A stretch of DNA of 64,000 nucleotides. Origin: Syntrophaceae bacterium UBA2280. Lineage in GTDB: Bacteria; Desulfobacterota; Syntrophia; Syntrophales; Smithellaceae. Below the pieces are notes generated by a model. That model saw only the letters and a program-made list of their open reading frames with translations. It ran no database searches and was not told where the DNA came from. Positions 1 through 9,364 of this stretch are shown here, piece after piece. The stretch is taken from the NCBI GenBank assembly GCA_002347685.1, contig DDWS01000046.1, positions 64,817-128,816 on the forward strand, in the 5' to 3' direction. The position numbers were made by a program, and so were the translations under genes. How positions within the stretch are numbered: position 1 is the stretch's first letter; the number at the start of each line of letters is the position of its first letter.

Positions 1-889
1 ACAATACGATTTCCGTACCGATCCCTTTATCCGTGAACACTTCCAGCAAAATGGCGTGTTTGAGCCGTCCGTCGATGATATGCGCCTTTTTCACGCCGGC
101 GCGAAGCGCCTTGAGGCAGCATTTTACCTTCGGAAACATGCCGCCTTCAACGGTTCCGTCATCGATCAGATTCAGTGCACCCTGATTCGTCATCGTGTGA
201 ATCAATTTTTTATCAGCGTCGAGCACGCCCGCAACGTCGGTGAGCAACAGAAGCTTTTCCGCCTTCAGTGCGGCTGCGATCTCTCCTGCGACGATATCGG
301 CATTGATGTTGTACGTCTCGCCGTTTTCACCCATGCCGGTGGGGGCGATCACCGGAATAAAATTGCTCTGCGTCAATGAAACAATTAATTCGGTGTTGAC
401 CGCTTTGACCTTGCCGACCAGGCCGATATCAATAATCTCCGAAGGCGTGCTTTTCGCCTTTTCGTCGTTTAGATAATACTTTTCCGCTTCAATCAGATTG
501 CCATCCTTACCGCTCAACCCCACGGCTTTCCCGCCGTGACGATTGATCAAGCCGACAATTTGCTTGTTGACCATACCAACGAGCACCATCTCGACGATGT
601 TCATGGTCTCCTCATCCGTCACCCGCATGCCCTGGATAAATTTGGATTCCTTGCCCAGTTTTTTCAGAAAACTCCCGATCTGGGGTCCTCCGCCGTGCAC
701 GACCACCGGATGTATGCCGATATATTTCATCATGACCAGGTCGCGGGCGAACTTATCTTTCAAATCCTCGTCAACCATCGCATGGCCGCCGTATTTAATG
801 ACTATGGTCTTGTTGGAAAACCGCCTTATGTACGGCAAGGCCTCGAGCAGAATATCCGCCCGCTCCATTGAAGCTTGAATATGTTCCAT
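1..889 (-). CDS. argB: Acetylglutamate kinase, C-terminus cut by window edge
   Basis: Phosphorylates N-acetyl-L-glutamate in the second step of arginine synthesis, in the cytoplasm. Translating the minus strand from the ATG at 887-889 gives an open frame to the window edge. It starts MEHIQASMERADILLEALPY, then shows the amino-acid-kinase glycine motifs IKYGGHA and VVHGGGPQIG, and ends with EVFTDKGIGTEIVL, the usual C-terminal signature. About 296 codons are present against a family length near 295-300, so only a few residues are missing. It lies 12 bp downstream of hslU, last visible gene of the tsaD-to-argB operon. An AGGAAG Shine-Dalgarno lies just upstream of the start. Identity is secure. 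Confidence 0.95.
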   Translation of the reverse strand, partial: MEHIQASMERADILLEALPYIRRFSNKTIVIKYGGHAMVDEDLKDKFARDLVMMKYIGIHPVVVHGGGPQIGSFLKKLGKESKFIQGMRVTDEETMNIVEMVLVGMVNKQIVGLINRHGGKAVGLSGKDGNLIEAEKYYLNDEKAKSTPSEIIDIGLVGKVKAVNTELIVSLTQSNFIPVIAPTGMGENGETYNINADIVAGEIAAALKAEKLLLLTDVAGVLDADKKLIHTMTNQGALNLIDDGTVEGGMFPKVKCCLKALRAGVKKAHIIDGRLKHAILLEVFTDKGIGTEIVL

Positions 890-901
890 CTTCCTCTCCG
901 T

Positions 902-2296
902 CTATAAAATGTACCTGCTCAAATCCTCGTCCTCAACGATGTTGTCGAGTTTTTCTTCCACGTACCTGGCATCGATGACGATCTTCTTTTCCTCCAGATC
1001 CGGCGCGTCAAAGGAAATATCCTCCAGCAGCGTCTCCATGATCGTGTAGAGCCTGCGCGCTCCGATGTTTTCCGTTCTCTCGTTGACAACGGTTGCGACT
1101 TCGGCGATCTGTTCCACTGCGTCTTCGGTGAATGACAGATCAATCTCTTCGGTCGCCATCATTTCCGTGTACTGTTTGACCAGTGCGTTATTCGGTTCGG
1201 TCAGAATCCGGATGAAATCCTCCTTGCCCAGTGAATCAAGTTCCACACGGATCGGGAAACGACCCTGCAATTCAGGAATCAGATCGGAAGGTTTTGTTCC
1301 GGAAAAGGCGCCTGCCGCAATAAACAGAATGTGATCGGTCTTGACCATGCCGTAACGTGTGTTGACATTCGATCCTTCGACAATCGGCAGCAAATCCCTC
1401 TGGACGCCTTCACGCGAAACATCCGGACCGTGCTGCGAATCGCCGCCGACAATCTTGTCTATTTCATCCAGAAAAATGATGCCGGACTGCTCGACGCGGT
1501 CGAGCGCCGTTCTGGTAACCTTGTCCATATCAATAAGTTTCTGTGCCTCCTCTGCGGCCACAATCTCGAGGGCTTCCGGAACTTTGACGTTTCTTTTCTT
1601 CTTTTTCTGCGGCATCATGTTGCCCAGCATATCCTTGAGATTGAGCCCCATGTCCTCCATGCCCGCCGCGGAAAAGATCTCGATCATCGGTCCGCCGCGC
1701 GTTTCCGAAACCTCAAGCTCCACGAACCGCTCGTCGAGCTTGCCTTCTTTGAGCAATTTCCTGAGCTTTTCGCGAGTCGCGTCGATCTTTTTGGTCTGAT
1801 CTTCCGTCAAAGGCAAACTGATCTGAGTCTCATCCGGTTCGATAAGCATGTCGCCGACATTTTTTTCCGCCGGCCGCGGCGGCAACAGCAGATCGAGCAG
1901 TTTTTCCTCGGCAATTTCGGCAGCCCTGACTTGAACGCTTTCCTGCTCTTCGGCCTTGAGCATGTTGATCGACAATTCGACCAGATCGCGCACCATGGAT
2001 TCCACGTCTCGACCCACATAACCGACTTCTGTAAACTTGGACGCTTCCACCTTCAGAAAAGGCGAGTTGTCCAGTTTGGCCAGACGGCGGGCAATTTCCG
2101 TTTTGCCGACACCCGTCGGCCCGATCATAATAATATTCTTCGGCGATATTTCCTCCGCCAGTTCCTCCGGCACATTCTGCCTGCGCCACCGGTTTCTAAG
2201 TGCGATAGCCACGGCCCGTTTGGCGTCTGCCTGCCCGATAATGTGACTGTCCAGCTTCTCTACAATCTGACGGGGTGTTAACCCGGAATTTTTCAT
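902..2296 (-). CDS. hslU: HslU ATPase subunit of the HslUV (ClpYQ) protease
   Basis: AAA+ unfoldase that feeds substrates to the HslV peptidase. The 464-residue protein starts MKNSGLTPRQIVEKLDSHII and has Walker A GPTGVGKTE near residue 60, the HslU pore motif GYVGRDVESM near 92, Walker B IIFLDEIDKI near 275, and a sensor/arginine-finger region (ELQGRFPIRVEL). The I-domain between Walker A and B is highly charged. The C-terminus DEDLSRYIL matches the HslU tail that inserts into HslV. Length is normal. It lies 10 bp downstream of hslV, as in most bacteria, and is co-transcribed with it. Identity is secure. Confidence 0.97.
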   Translation of the reverse strand: MKNSGLTPRQIVEKLDSHIIGQADAKRAVAIALRNRWRRQNVPEELAEEISPKNIIMIGPTGVGKTEIARRLAKLDNSPFLKVEASKFTEVGYVGRDVESMVRDLVELSINMLKAEEQESVQVRAAEIAEEKLLDLLLPPRPAEKNVGDMLIEPDETQISLPLTEDQTKKIDATREKLRKLLKEGKLDERFVELEVSETRGGPMIEIFSAAGMEDMGLNLKDMLGNMMPQKKKKRNVKVPEALEIVAAEEAQKLIDMDKVTRTALDRVEQSGIIFLDEIDKIVGGDSQHGPDVSREGVQRDLLPIVEGSNVNTRYGMVKTDHILFIAAGAFSGTKPSDLIPELQGRFPIRVELDSLGKEDFIRILTEPNNALVKQYTEMMATEEIDLSFTEDAVEQIAEVATVVNERTENIGARRLYTIMETLLEDISFDAPDLEEKKIVIDARYVEEKLDNIVEDEDLSRYIL

Positions 2297-2306
2297 TTTG
2301 AACTCC

Positions 2307-2882
2307 TTACTTTTTTGTCTTTTTGACTTCTTTAGGCTTCTCTTCGCTTAAATCTATTTCTTCAATGGTGACATGATCGTTGGTGAAAATACAGATTTCC
2401 GAGGCAATTCTCATCGCTTCTTTCGCAATGTCCGTTGCCGACAAATTGCTGTGACGCACGAGCGCACGCGCCGCCGCCTGGGCGTAAGCGCCACCCGAAC
2501 CAATGGCCATGACATCATCATCCGATTCAATGACATCGCCGTTTCCGGAAATAATCAGGGAATACTCGCGGCTGACCGAGATCATCAACGCTTCGAGGTG
2601 GCGTAAAACGCGGTCGGTGCGCCAGTCTTTCGTCAGTTCCACCGCCGCTCTGAGCAGATTGCCGTTATATTGCTCCAGCTTCTGATCAAAGCGGTCAAAC
2701 AGCGTGAAAGCATCGGCGGTCGCGCCCGCGAAACCGACAATCACCTCGTTGTTATAAAGTCTGCGAACCTTGCGCGCACCGTGTTTCAGGATGGTGGTAT
2801 CGAGCGTCACCTGACCGTCGCCGGCCACGGTAATTTTATCATCTTTTTTTACCGCCAGTATGGTGGTGCCTTTGATGTGCAT
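2307..2882 (-). CDS. hslV: HslV peptidase subunit of the HslUV protease
   Basis: N-terminal-threonine peptidase of the bacterial proteasome-like HslUV complex. The sequence begins MHIKGTTILAV: removal of five residues would expose the catalytic Thr of TTILAV. Family landmarks follow: AGDGQVTL, the KVRRLYN lysine region, GFAGATADAFTL, TKDWRTDR and IGSGGAYAQAAARAL. It has 191 residues, some 10-15 longer than typical HslV, because of a lysine- and glutamate-rich tail (EEKPKEVKKTKK) that is not part of the core fold. It sits between xerC and hslU with short gaps, consistent with one transcript. Confidence 0.96.
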   Translation of the reverse strand: MHIKGTTILAVKKDDKITVAGDGQVTLDTTILKHGARKVRRLYNNEVIVGFAGATADAFTLFDRFDQKLEQYNGNLLRAAVELTKDWRTDRVLRHLEALMISVSREYSLIISGNGDVIESDDDVMAIGSGGAYAQAAARALVRHSNLSATDIAKEAMRIASEICIFTNDHVTIEEIDLSEEKPKEVKKTKK

Positions 2883-2893
2883 GTTTTCTCCTT

Positions 2894-3811
2894 TTACCGC
2901 TTTGCCCGCGGATGGGCTTTGTCGTAAACTTCCATCAAGCGGTGAATATCAACCGCCGTGTATTTCTGCGTGGTGGAAAGGCTTTCATGACCCAGCATTT
3001 CCTGGATCGACCGCAGATCCGCCCCGGCAATTAAAAGGTGCGTTGCGAAACTGTGCCGGAGCGCGTGGGGACTGATCTTGCGCCCGATGCCGCTTTGCAG
3101 CGTCACCGTATCCACTATTCGGGCAATGCTTCTGGTTGTAATTCTTGCACCCCGCGCGTTTAAAAAAAGCGCGCCTTTGGACAAATCTGCCAGAGCCGTT
3201 TTTCTCATCCCTTCCGTTTTCGACACATATTGTCTGATAGCTGCAAGAGCCGGCGCCCCCACCGGAACAATTCTCTCCTTCTTTCCCTTACCGCGAAGTT
3301 TAACCAGCGCCTCGCTGAAATTCACATCCTCCGTATTGAGTCCCGCCAGTTCACCGAGGCGCAGCCCGGAAGAATAGAAAAGCTCCAGCATCGCGCGATT
3401 TCGCAAACCGGACGGGGACGGATCGTTGCAAAGCGCGCCTAAAAGCTCATAGGCTTCATCAACCGACAGAAACGTGGGCAGGTACTTTTCCGGTTTCGGT
3501 GCCTGCACACCCAGGACCGGATTATTCTTTATTTCCCCCGCCCGCTGCAAGTACTTGTAAAACGCCCGGAGTGAAGAGACCTTGCGATTGATGGAAACTT
3601 TCTTCAATCTCCGGCCGTACAGGTCCGCCAGATACGCCCTGACAGCTTCGCTGTCGGCATCCAGAAGTGTTTTTTTCGCGGTGATATTTTCCCGACTTCT
3701 CAGGAAACCACTGAATTCTTCAACATCACCCAGATAGGCCGTTCGGGTATGTTCCGATACATTGCGCTGCACCTCCAGAAATGTTCGAAAATCCGCGATC
3801 AGATCTTTCAT
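2894..3811 (-). CDS. xerC: Tyrosine recombinase XerC
   Basis: Site-specific recombinase that resolves chromosome dimers at dif together with XerD. The 305-residue protein has an N-terminal SAM-like core-binding domain (about 1-95) and a catalytic domain carrying the family tetrad: Arg in SSGLRLGEL, the HALRHSFATHL box (H and R), His in LGHESLSTTQKY, and the Tyr nucleophile in that same segment. Position between the DUF151 protein and hslV reproduces the common xerC-hslVU gene order, which favours XerC over XerD, though the two cannot be separated from sequence alone by eye. It is 12 bp from hslV. Confidence 0.92.
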   Translation of the reverse strand: MKDLIADFRTFLEVQRNVSEHTRTAYLGDVEEFSGFLRSRENITAKKTLLDADSEAVRAYLADLYGRRLKKVSINRKVSSLRAFYKYLQRAGEIKNNPVLGVQAPKPEKYLPTFLSVDEAYELLGALCNDPSPSGLRNRAMLELFYSSGLRLGELAGLNTEDVNFSEALVKLRGKGKKERIVPVGAPALAAIRQYVSKTEGMRKTALADLSKGALFLNARGARITTRSIARIVDTVTLQSGIGRKISPHALRHSFATHLLIAGADLRSIQEMLGHESLSTTQKYTAVDIHRLMEVYDKAHPRAKR

Positions 3812-3814
3812 TTT

Positions 3815-4315
3815 TTACATCTTGTATTTTCCAAAATCTTCAGCAGACAAGTTTTCCAGAAATTCTTTTATCTTTTCTTCCTTAAATTTATCAATGTCGG
3901 TCAGCTTCATTCCAAAATCGATATTGCGGGTTTTTTCCAGAACCGCCTCCTCCACAAAGATCGACGCCTGCGCCCGAAGCGCCAATGCAATGGCGTCGCT
4001 GGGACGTGCGTCAATCGCGTAGGTCTGCCCCTTCCTGGTCAGATAGATACTGGCAAAAAAAGTGTTGTTGCGGATATCAACAATTTCAATCCGGTTGACG
4101 GTGACCTCCAGAGCCTTGATGCATTCGTGCAGCAAATCATGGGTCATCGGCCGGGAAAAAACGATATGTTCGAGTTCCGTCGCAATGGCGCTGGCTTCAA
4201 ACAGGCCGATCCAGATCGGAATGGCTTTGTTCTCCTGCATGTCTTTCAAGATGACAATGGGCGTATTGGTGATCGGATCAATGGTCAACCCCGACACCTT
4301 CATCTCCAGCAGCAT
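3815..4315 (-). CDS. Bifunctional nuclease (DUF151/BFN) family protein
   Basis: Small cytoplasmic protein of the DUF151 (bifunctional nuclease) family. It has 166 residues and begins MLLEMKVSGLTIDPITNTPI. It shows the family pattern VILKDMQENKAIPIWIGLFEA, here split by residues typical of the fold, then RPMTHDLL and the signature DARPSDAIALALR. I place the start at the ATG at 4313-4315 because a GGAGG Shine-Dalgarno lies six bases upstream; a GTG directly before it is possible. Family members are nucleases in vitro, but the physiological role in bacteria is unsettled. It lies within the tsaD-argB operon, 3 bp upstream of xerC. Confidence 0.88.
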   Translation of the reverse strand: MLLEMKVSGLTIDPITNTPIVILKDMQENKAIPIWIGLFEASAIATELEHIVFSRPMTHDLLHECIKALEVTVNRIEIVDIRNNTFFASIYLTRKGQTYAIDARPSDAIALALRAQASIFVEEAVLEKTRNIDFGMKLTDIDKFKEEKIKEFLENLSAEDFGKYKM

Positions 4316-4327
4316 CACCTACCTCCT

Positions 4328-5653
4328 TCATGATTCAACAATTTTTCCTCGAAGCGAATGCAGATATCCGCGGGTGATTTCCACATTCACACGCTTGCCG
4401 ATCAACTCCGTTGTGCCCTTAGAATTGACTATCCGCCACGACCTCGTCCGCCCCGTCATGTCGTGGACGGAATTCTTGCTGGGACCCTCCACGAGCACTT
4501 CCTGAATATTTCCTTCAAGCGCCGAATGCTTCTGCTGTGTGTGAAAATCCTGCAGCATCTGTAAATCCTTGAGCCGCTTCTTTTTTTCCGCCTCCGGCAC
4601 TTTGTCGGAAAGGTTGCATGCGCTAGTGCCTTTGCGTTCAGAATACTTGAACGAAAAAAGTGAATCAAACCTGATTTTTTCCATCATGTCAATGGTTTCT
4701 TGATAATCTTTTTGTGTTTCTCCCGGAAAACCAACAATCATGTCGGACGTGATGCTGATTTCCGGACAGATCTTACGTAAACGGTCAACTTTTTCCAGAT
4801 ACTGCCCGATGGTATACCCGCGGTTCATCCGTTTTAAAATGCGGTCAGATCCGGATTGCACCGGCAGATGAATATGCTCGCATAATTTTGGAATCTCGGC
4901 AAAACAGTGAATCAATTCATCAGATAAATCCTTCGGATGAGACGTGGTGAAGCGGATTCTTTCAATTCCTTCAATTTCGTTAATGCGCCTGATCAACGAA
5001 ACGAAGTTGCAGCCAAAGCCCGCTTTCCCCCCGTAGGAGTTTACATTCTGGCCCAGAAGCGTCACTTCTTTGATGCCGTACTGTGTCAGTTTGATGATTT
5101 CCTCGATGATGTCTTCAGGCCTCCGGCTCATTTCCGGCCCCCTCAGATAAGGAACTACGCAATAAGCACAGTGGTTGTCGCAACCCTGCATGATGGAGAC
5201 AAAGGCGGTCAAAGCCCCGGGCAAAGGTGGTGCGAAGACATTGAGGGAACGAATTTCATTGGAAAAATTTGTTTTTGTGATCCTTCTTCGCTCTTTTTGA
5301 ACCGATTCAACCATTTCGGGCAGCAGATGAATATTGTGCGTGCCGAAAACCAGATCGACAGCGCCCGCCCTGCTGTAAACCTTTTTGCCCATATGCTGCG
5401 CCAGACAGCCTCCGAAACCAATGATCATATCCGGATTGTGCTCTTTTAAAAGCATCAGGCGCCCCAGTTCACTAAACGCCTTTTGCTCCGCTTTTTCACG
5501 AATCGAACAGGTGTTCAAGAGAATTAAATCTGCCCTTTGCGGATCATCCGTTACCTGATATCCTGACCCGGCTAGCAAAACAGCCATTTGTTCGGAGTCA
5601 TGCACATTCATCTGGCAGCCAAAAGTTGCAATATATAAATACTTATTTGTCAT
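4328..5653 (-). CDS. miaB: tRNA-2-methylthio-N6-dimethylallyladenosine synthase MiaB
   Basis: Radical-SAM methylthiotransferase that modifies A37 of tRNAs reading UNN codons. The N-terminal MTTase domain supplies three cluster cysteines (FGCQMNVHDSE, NTCSIREKAEQK, GFGGCLAQ), and the radical-SAM domain has the CX3CX2C motif in GCDNHCAYCVVPYLRGPE. A TRAM domain forms the C-terminus (about the last 65 residues). Length of 441 is normal. The start at 5651-5653 is preferred over a GTG two codons upstream because a GGGGTG element lies just before it. It follows rsmA with a gap of about 40 bp in the operon. Confidence 0.95.
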   Translation of the reverse strand: MTNKYLYIATFGCQMNVHDSEQMAVLLAGSGYQVTDDPQRADLILLNTCSIREKAEQKAFSELGRLMLLKEHNPDMIIGFGGCLAQHMGKKVYSRAGAVDLVFGTHNIHLLPEMVESVQKERRRITKTNFSNEIRSLNVFAPPLPGALTAFVSIMQGCDNHCAYCVVPYLRGPEMSRRPEDIIEEIIKLTQYGIKEVTLLGQNVNSYGGKAGFGCNFVSLIRRINEIEGIERIRFTTSHPKDLSDELIHCFAEIPKLCEHIHLPVQSGSDRILKRMNRGYTIGQYLEKVDRLRKICPEISITSDMIVGFPGETQKDYQETIDMMEKIRFDSLFSFKYSERKGTSACNLSDKVPEAEKKKRLKDLQMLQDFHTQQKHSALEGNIQEVLVEGPSKNSVHDMTGRTRSWRIVNSKGTTELIGKRVNVEITRGYLHSLRGKIVES

Positions 5654-5692
5654 GTTCACCCCGTTGAATCCTATGGCGTGAGCATTAATATG

Positions 5693-6550
5693 TCAAAGGG
5701 GGTTCGTCAATCGATATTTTAAAACGTTGCTCAAATGACCATATTCCTCAACGGAAAGGGTTTCTCCCCTTCGCTTGCCGTCAATACCGGCTGCGTCCAA
5801 TGCTTTTTTTAATTCGGCATCAGACCATCCTTCCAGGAATTTGGCGTTTTTCAGATTATTGGCAAGCATTTTACGGCGCTGAGCGAAAGAGGCTTTGACC
5901 AGCTGTCCGAAAAGCACTTCATCGGCCAGTTCAATGCGGGGTTGATCACGGAAGATTCCCCGTATAATGGAGGACTCCACTTTTGGACGGGGATGGAAGC
6001 AGGAAGCGGACACATCAAAGAGGCGTTCCACATCGGCATACATCTGCAACAGCACGGAAGGTACTCCGTAACTTTTATGATCCGGCTCAGAAACCAGCCT
6101 CTCTACCACTTCCTTTTGCAGCATCAATGTGAAACCGGTCAGAACGGATCGGTAGGACAACAGATGGAAAATAACCGGGCTGGAAATGTTGTAAGGAACA
6201 TTACCTATTACTTTAATCTTAGACTTATAATATCTTGATATTAAAGAGTAATCAAATTTGAGTATGTCGCCGGAATGTACCTTCGCCCCCGGAAATGAGC
6301 CAAACTGGTCCTGGAGGGTTTTCACCAGACGAGGGTCAATTTCAACAGCTATGACCCGCCCGGTGATGTTTAGAATTTCTCTAGTCAGAACACCGATGCC
6401 CGCCCCGATCTCAACGACAACATCCTGTGGAAGAAGGCGTGCCGTCTGCGCAATTTTCTTAATGGTATTTAAATCGATCAAAAAGGACTGGCCTAATCTT
6501 TTTTTCGGCTTTATTTCATATTGATGAAGGATGTCTCTGGGTGTGGTCAT
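5693..6550 (-). CDS. rsmA: 16S rRNA dimethyladenosine methyltransferase RsmA (KsgA)
   Basis: Dimethylates two adjacent adenines near the 3' end of 16S rRNA, a late step and checkpoint in 30S assembly. The 285-residue protein has KKRLGQSFLID at its N-terminus, the SAM motif VVEIGAGIGVLTREIL near residue 45, acidic motif II (VIAVEIDPRL), and the catalytic NVPYNISSPV near 118. A helical C-terminal domain carries FAQRRKMLANNLK. It lies 4 bp downstream of tsaD, implying translational coupling, a gene order shared with several other bacteria. Confidence 0.95.
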   Translation of the reverse strand: MTTPRDILHQYEIKPKKRLGQSFLIDLNTIKKIAQTARLLPQDVVVEIGAGIGVLTREILNITGRVIAVEIDPRLVKTLQDQFGSFPGAKVHSGDILKFDYSLISRYYKSKIKVIGNVPYNISSPVIFHLLSYRSVLTGFTLMLQKEVVERLVSEPDHKSYGVPSVLLQMYADVERLFDVSASCFHPRPKVESSIIRGIFRDQPRIELADEVLFGQLVKASFAQRRKMLANNLKNAKFLEGWSDAELKKALDAAGIDGKRRGETLSVEEYGHLSNVLKYRLTNPL

Positions 6551-6554
6551 GATT

Positions 6555-7559
6555 TTATGTATTCGCGACTAAAGGCCATCGCGATACGGCATTTAGATCC
6601 AACGAATCGGATTGCCCGTTTTTCAACAACATCTCACCTAACGCCGCGATCATGGCCGCATTGTCAGTGCATAAGACCATCGGCGGAATGAACAATTCCA
6701 TATCAGCGGCAGCAGTGGCTTCGACAAATCTTTGACGCAGCCGGCTGTTGGCCGCCACACCGCCGCAGACAACCACCTGCTTGATGCAGTTTGCGCCTGC
6801 TGCCCGAATCGTTTTTTCAACCAGCACATCCATGATGGCTTCCTGGTAGCTGGCCACGACATCCGGTAATTCCTGATCACTGAAATTGCAGCCGCGCTTC
6901 TTGAGCATCACCAGAAGCGATGTTTTCAGGCCGCTGAAGCTGAAATCATCGGAATCCTTCATGGCACGGGGAAAGTTGAACGCTTTCGGATTGCCTGATT
7001 TCGCCATTTTGTCGATCACGACACCGCCCGGATAACCCAGATTGAGCAGCTTGGCCGCTTTGTCAAAGGCTTCGCCGGCCGCATCATCGCGCGTCTGACC
7101 AAGCAGCTGAAATTCGTGATATTTCTTTACCAGATAGATATTGGTATGACCTCCGGAGACAACCAGTGCCGCAAAGGGAAACTGCGGTTTTTTATCTTCG
7201 AGAAATGCCGCTATGATATGCCCTTCGAGGTGATTGACGCCGACAAAGGGAATCCCCAGTCCATAGGCAAGCGACTTGGCCGTGGATAAACCTACCAGAA
7301 GCGAGCCGATCAGTCCCGGTCCGCGGGTTACCGCAATACCCGCAATGTCTTTCATCGCTACGCCGGCTTGATGCAGTGCTGCCTTTATCACCGGCGAAAT
7401 CGCTTCCATGTGCTTTCGCGATGCGATCTCGGGGACGACGCCGCCGTATTTTTCATGGTCTTTGATCTGCGACGCAATGATATTGGACAGCAGTCTGCCG
7501 TCATGAACAACGGCTGCCGCTGTTTCGTCACAGGAGGACTCAATCCCTAAAACCAACAT
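6555..7559 (-). CDS. tsaD: tRNA N6-threonylcarbamoyladenosine synthase subunit TsaD
   Basis: Transfers the threonylcarbamoyl group from TC-AMP onto A37 of ANN-decoding tRNAs. The 334-residue ASKHA-fold protein shows the start MLVLGIESSCDETAAAVV, metal-binding histidines in GVNHLEGHI, the phosphate loop LVVSGGHTNIY, and the late nucleotide motif VVCGGVAANSRLR. It is first in the minus-strand operon and is divergent from nadB. The Sua5-domain protein at 43,369-44,925 would make its TC-AMP substrate, so two steps of the t6A pathway are in this window. Confidence 0.96.
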   Translation of the reverse strand: MLVLGIESSCDETAAAVVHDGRLLSNIIASQIKDHEKYGGVVPEIASRKHMEAISPVIKAALHQAGVAMKDIAGIAVTRGPGLIGSLLVGLSTAKSLAYGLGIPFVGVNHLEGHIIAAFLEDKKPQFPFAALVVSGGHTNIYLVKKYHEFQLLGQTRDDAAGEAFDKAAKLLNLGYPGGVVIDKMAKSGNPKAFNFPRAMKDSDDFSFSGLKTSLLVMLKKRGCNFSDQELPDVVASYQEAIMDVLVEKTIRAAGANCIKQVVVCGGVAANSRLRQRFVEATAAADMELFIPPMVLCTDNAAMIAALGEMLLKNGQSDSLDLNAVSRWPLVANT

Positions 7560-7671
7560 TTTGTATATCCTTTTTCACAAATTACTTTACTAAAAACGAA
7601 AAAAGCTTATATAGAACCCCCGGTGTTTTGTAAACAAACATTTATCAGCGATCATTTTCAGGCTAAGAGAT

Positions 7672-9291
7672 ATGGAACGCACAACTGACTTTCTGATCAT
7701 CGGCAGCGGCATTGCGGGCTTGAGCCTGGCCATCAAAGCCTCCTCGCTCGGCTCGGTCGCCATCGTCACCAAAAAAGAAAAATCGGAATCCAACACCAAC
7801 TATGCCCAGGGCGGAATCGCCGCCGTCACGGACAAAACGGACAGCTTTGAAGAACATATCCAGGACACACTCAATTGCGGCGGAGGGCTTTGCCACGAGG
7901 ATGTTGTTGAATTTGTGGTCAGGGAAGCCCCGCCGAGAATCCAGGAACTGATTGACTGGGGCGTGAATTTTACCCGATCAGAAACACTGCAGGATACCTA
8001 CGATTTGGGACAGGAAGGCGGCCACCACCGCAGACGCGTTCTGCACGCCAAAGACCTGACGGGCCAGGAAATTGAACGGGCGCTTCACGAAAAAATCGCA
8101 GCGCTCAAAAACGTCACGATTTATGAAAACCATATCGGCATCGACCTTATTTTACAAAAAGACGCCGCAGGCAAGACCATCAACTGCCTGGGCGCCTATG
8201 TCCTCGACATCCAAAACGATGAAATCCACACCTGGCGGGCCAAATACACGATTCTTTCCACAGGCGGCGCGGGCAAGGTCTATCTGATCACAACCAATCC
8301 GGACATCGCCACCGGCGACGGCATCGCGATGGCGTTCCGCGCCGGCGCGAAGATCGCCAATATGGAATTTATCCAGTTCCATCCCACCTGCCTGTTTCAT
8401 CCACAGGCAAAGGCTTTCTTAATCAGTGAAGCCGTCCGCGGTGAAGGCGGCATCCTCAAACTGAAAAACGGCGCGACATTTATGGAAAATTATCATCCCA
8501 TGAAAAGTCTCGCGCCCCGTGACGTTGTCGCCAAGGCGATTGATACGGAAATCAAGAAGTCCGGCGATGAATATGTCCTGCTGGATATCACGCACCGCAG
8601 CCGTGAATTTCTGATCGACCGTTTTCCCAATATCTATCATAAGTGCCTGGGATACGGCATCGACATGGCCGTGGATCCCATTCCCATCGCGCCTGCCGCG
8701 CATTACATCTGCGGCGGCGTTGCCGTGGATCATTACGGCAAGACATCCATTGATAATCTTTTTGCATGCGGCGAGGTCTCCTGTACCGGCCTGCACGGCG
8801 CCAATCGCCTGGCCAGCAATTCACTTCTGGAAGCGCTGGTTTACTCGCACCGCGTATACACAAAAATCGCCAAATCGTTTCGACAGACAGAGATGTCCTC
8901 CGTCCCGATACGCCCCTGGGATCCCGGGAATACGTCTCAAAGCGATGATATGATCGTCGTCACCAATAATTGGGATGAAATCCGGCGCTGCATGTGGAAT
9001 TATGTGGGTATTGTCCGATCGGACAAGCGCCTTGAACGGGCTGAACGCAGAATCGACCTCATCCGGAGAGAAATCAACGAATACTATTGGAATTACAAAG
9101 TCACAAAAGATCTCATCGAACTGCGAAACATCACGACCGTGGCCAAACTGATCGTCCGGAGTGCCCGTATGCGCAAGGAAAGCCGTGGACTGCATTTCAC
9201 GATGGATTATCCGGAAACTCTCTCAGAACATCAAAAAGACACGCTCATCGTTCATGAGAAGGCCGTGCCGGAAACAAAGGGCGAATGCTGA
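7672..9291 (+). CDS. nadB: L-aspartate oxidase
   Basis: FAD-dependent oxidation of L-aspartate to iminoaspartate, first step of NAD synthesis. The 539-residue protein has the FAD dinucleotide motif FLIIGSGIAGLSLAIKA at the N-terminus, the flavoprotein signature NTNYAQGGIAAV near residue 43, HTRR-like substrate region GGHHRRRVLHAKD, and GGVAVDHYGKTSIDNLFACG near 350, then a C-terminal helical domain. Anaerobes use fumarate or another acceptor in place of O2. It is divergent from tsaD with a gap of about 110 bp that must hold both promoters. nadA and nadC are not adjacent. An AAGAGA Shine-Dalgarno precedes the ATG. Confidence 0.94.
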   Translation: MERTTDFLIIGSGIAGLSLAIKASSLGSVAIVTKKEKSESNTNYAQGGIAAVTDKTDSFEEHIQDTLNCGGGLCHEDVVEFVVREAPPRIQELIDWGVNFTRSETLQDTYDLGQEGGHHRRRVLHAKDLTGQEIERALHEKIAALKNVTIYENHIGIDLILQKDAAGKTINCLGAYVLDIQNDEIHTWRAKYTILSTGGAGKVYLITTNPDIATGDGIAMAFRAGAKIANMEFIQFHPTCLFHPQAKAFLISEAVRGEGGILKLKNGATFMENYHPMKSLAPRDVVAKAIDTEIKKSGDEYVLLDITHRSREFLIDRFPNIYHKCLGYGIDMAVDPIPIAPAAHYICGGVAVDHYGKTSIDNLFACGEVSCTGLHGANRLASNSLLEALVYSHRVYTKIAKSFRQTEMSSVPIRPWDPGNTSQSDDMIVVTNNWDEIRRCMWNYVGIVRSDKRLERAERRIDLIRREINEYYWNYKVTKDLIELRNITTVAKLIVRSARMRKESRGLHFTMDYPETLSEHQKDTLIVHEKAVPETKGEC

Positions 9292-9310
9292 CACAACAGC
9301 TGACACAACA
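9287..9310 (+). repeat. Tandem duplication of a 12-bp unit at the nadB stop
   Basis: Two perfect direct copies of GCTGACACAACA (9287-9298 and 9299-9310). The first copy contains the nadB stop codon TGA at 9289-9291, so the duplication lies at the extreme 3' end of the gene and in the spacer to the next one. Likely a slippage product without function. Confidence 0.6.
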
Positions 9311-9364
9311 GAAGATACAGAGTCCGGAAAAGACGTCGCCACCTCTTCAGCTTGATGATTTTTT

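Noticed and set aside
1331..2281. A 316-codon plus-strand frame opposite hslU
   Set aside because: Antisense to hslU, with no domain; a codon-bias shadow.
9288..9355. Possible frameshifted extension of nadB
   Set aside because: NadB already ends at the family length, and the tail would be low-complexity Thr/Asp repeats caused by the 12-bp tandem duplication.
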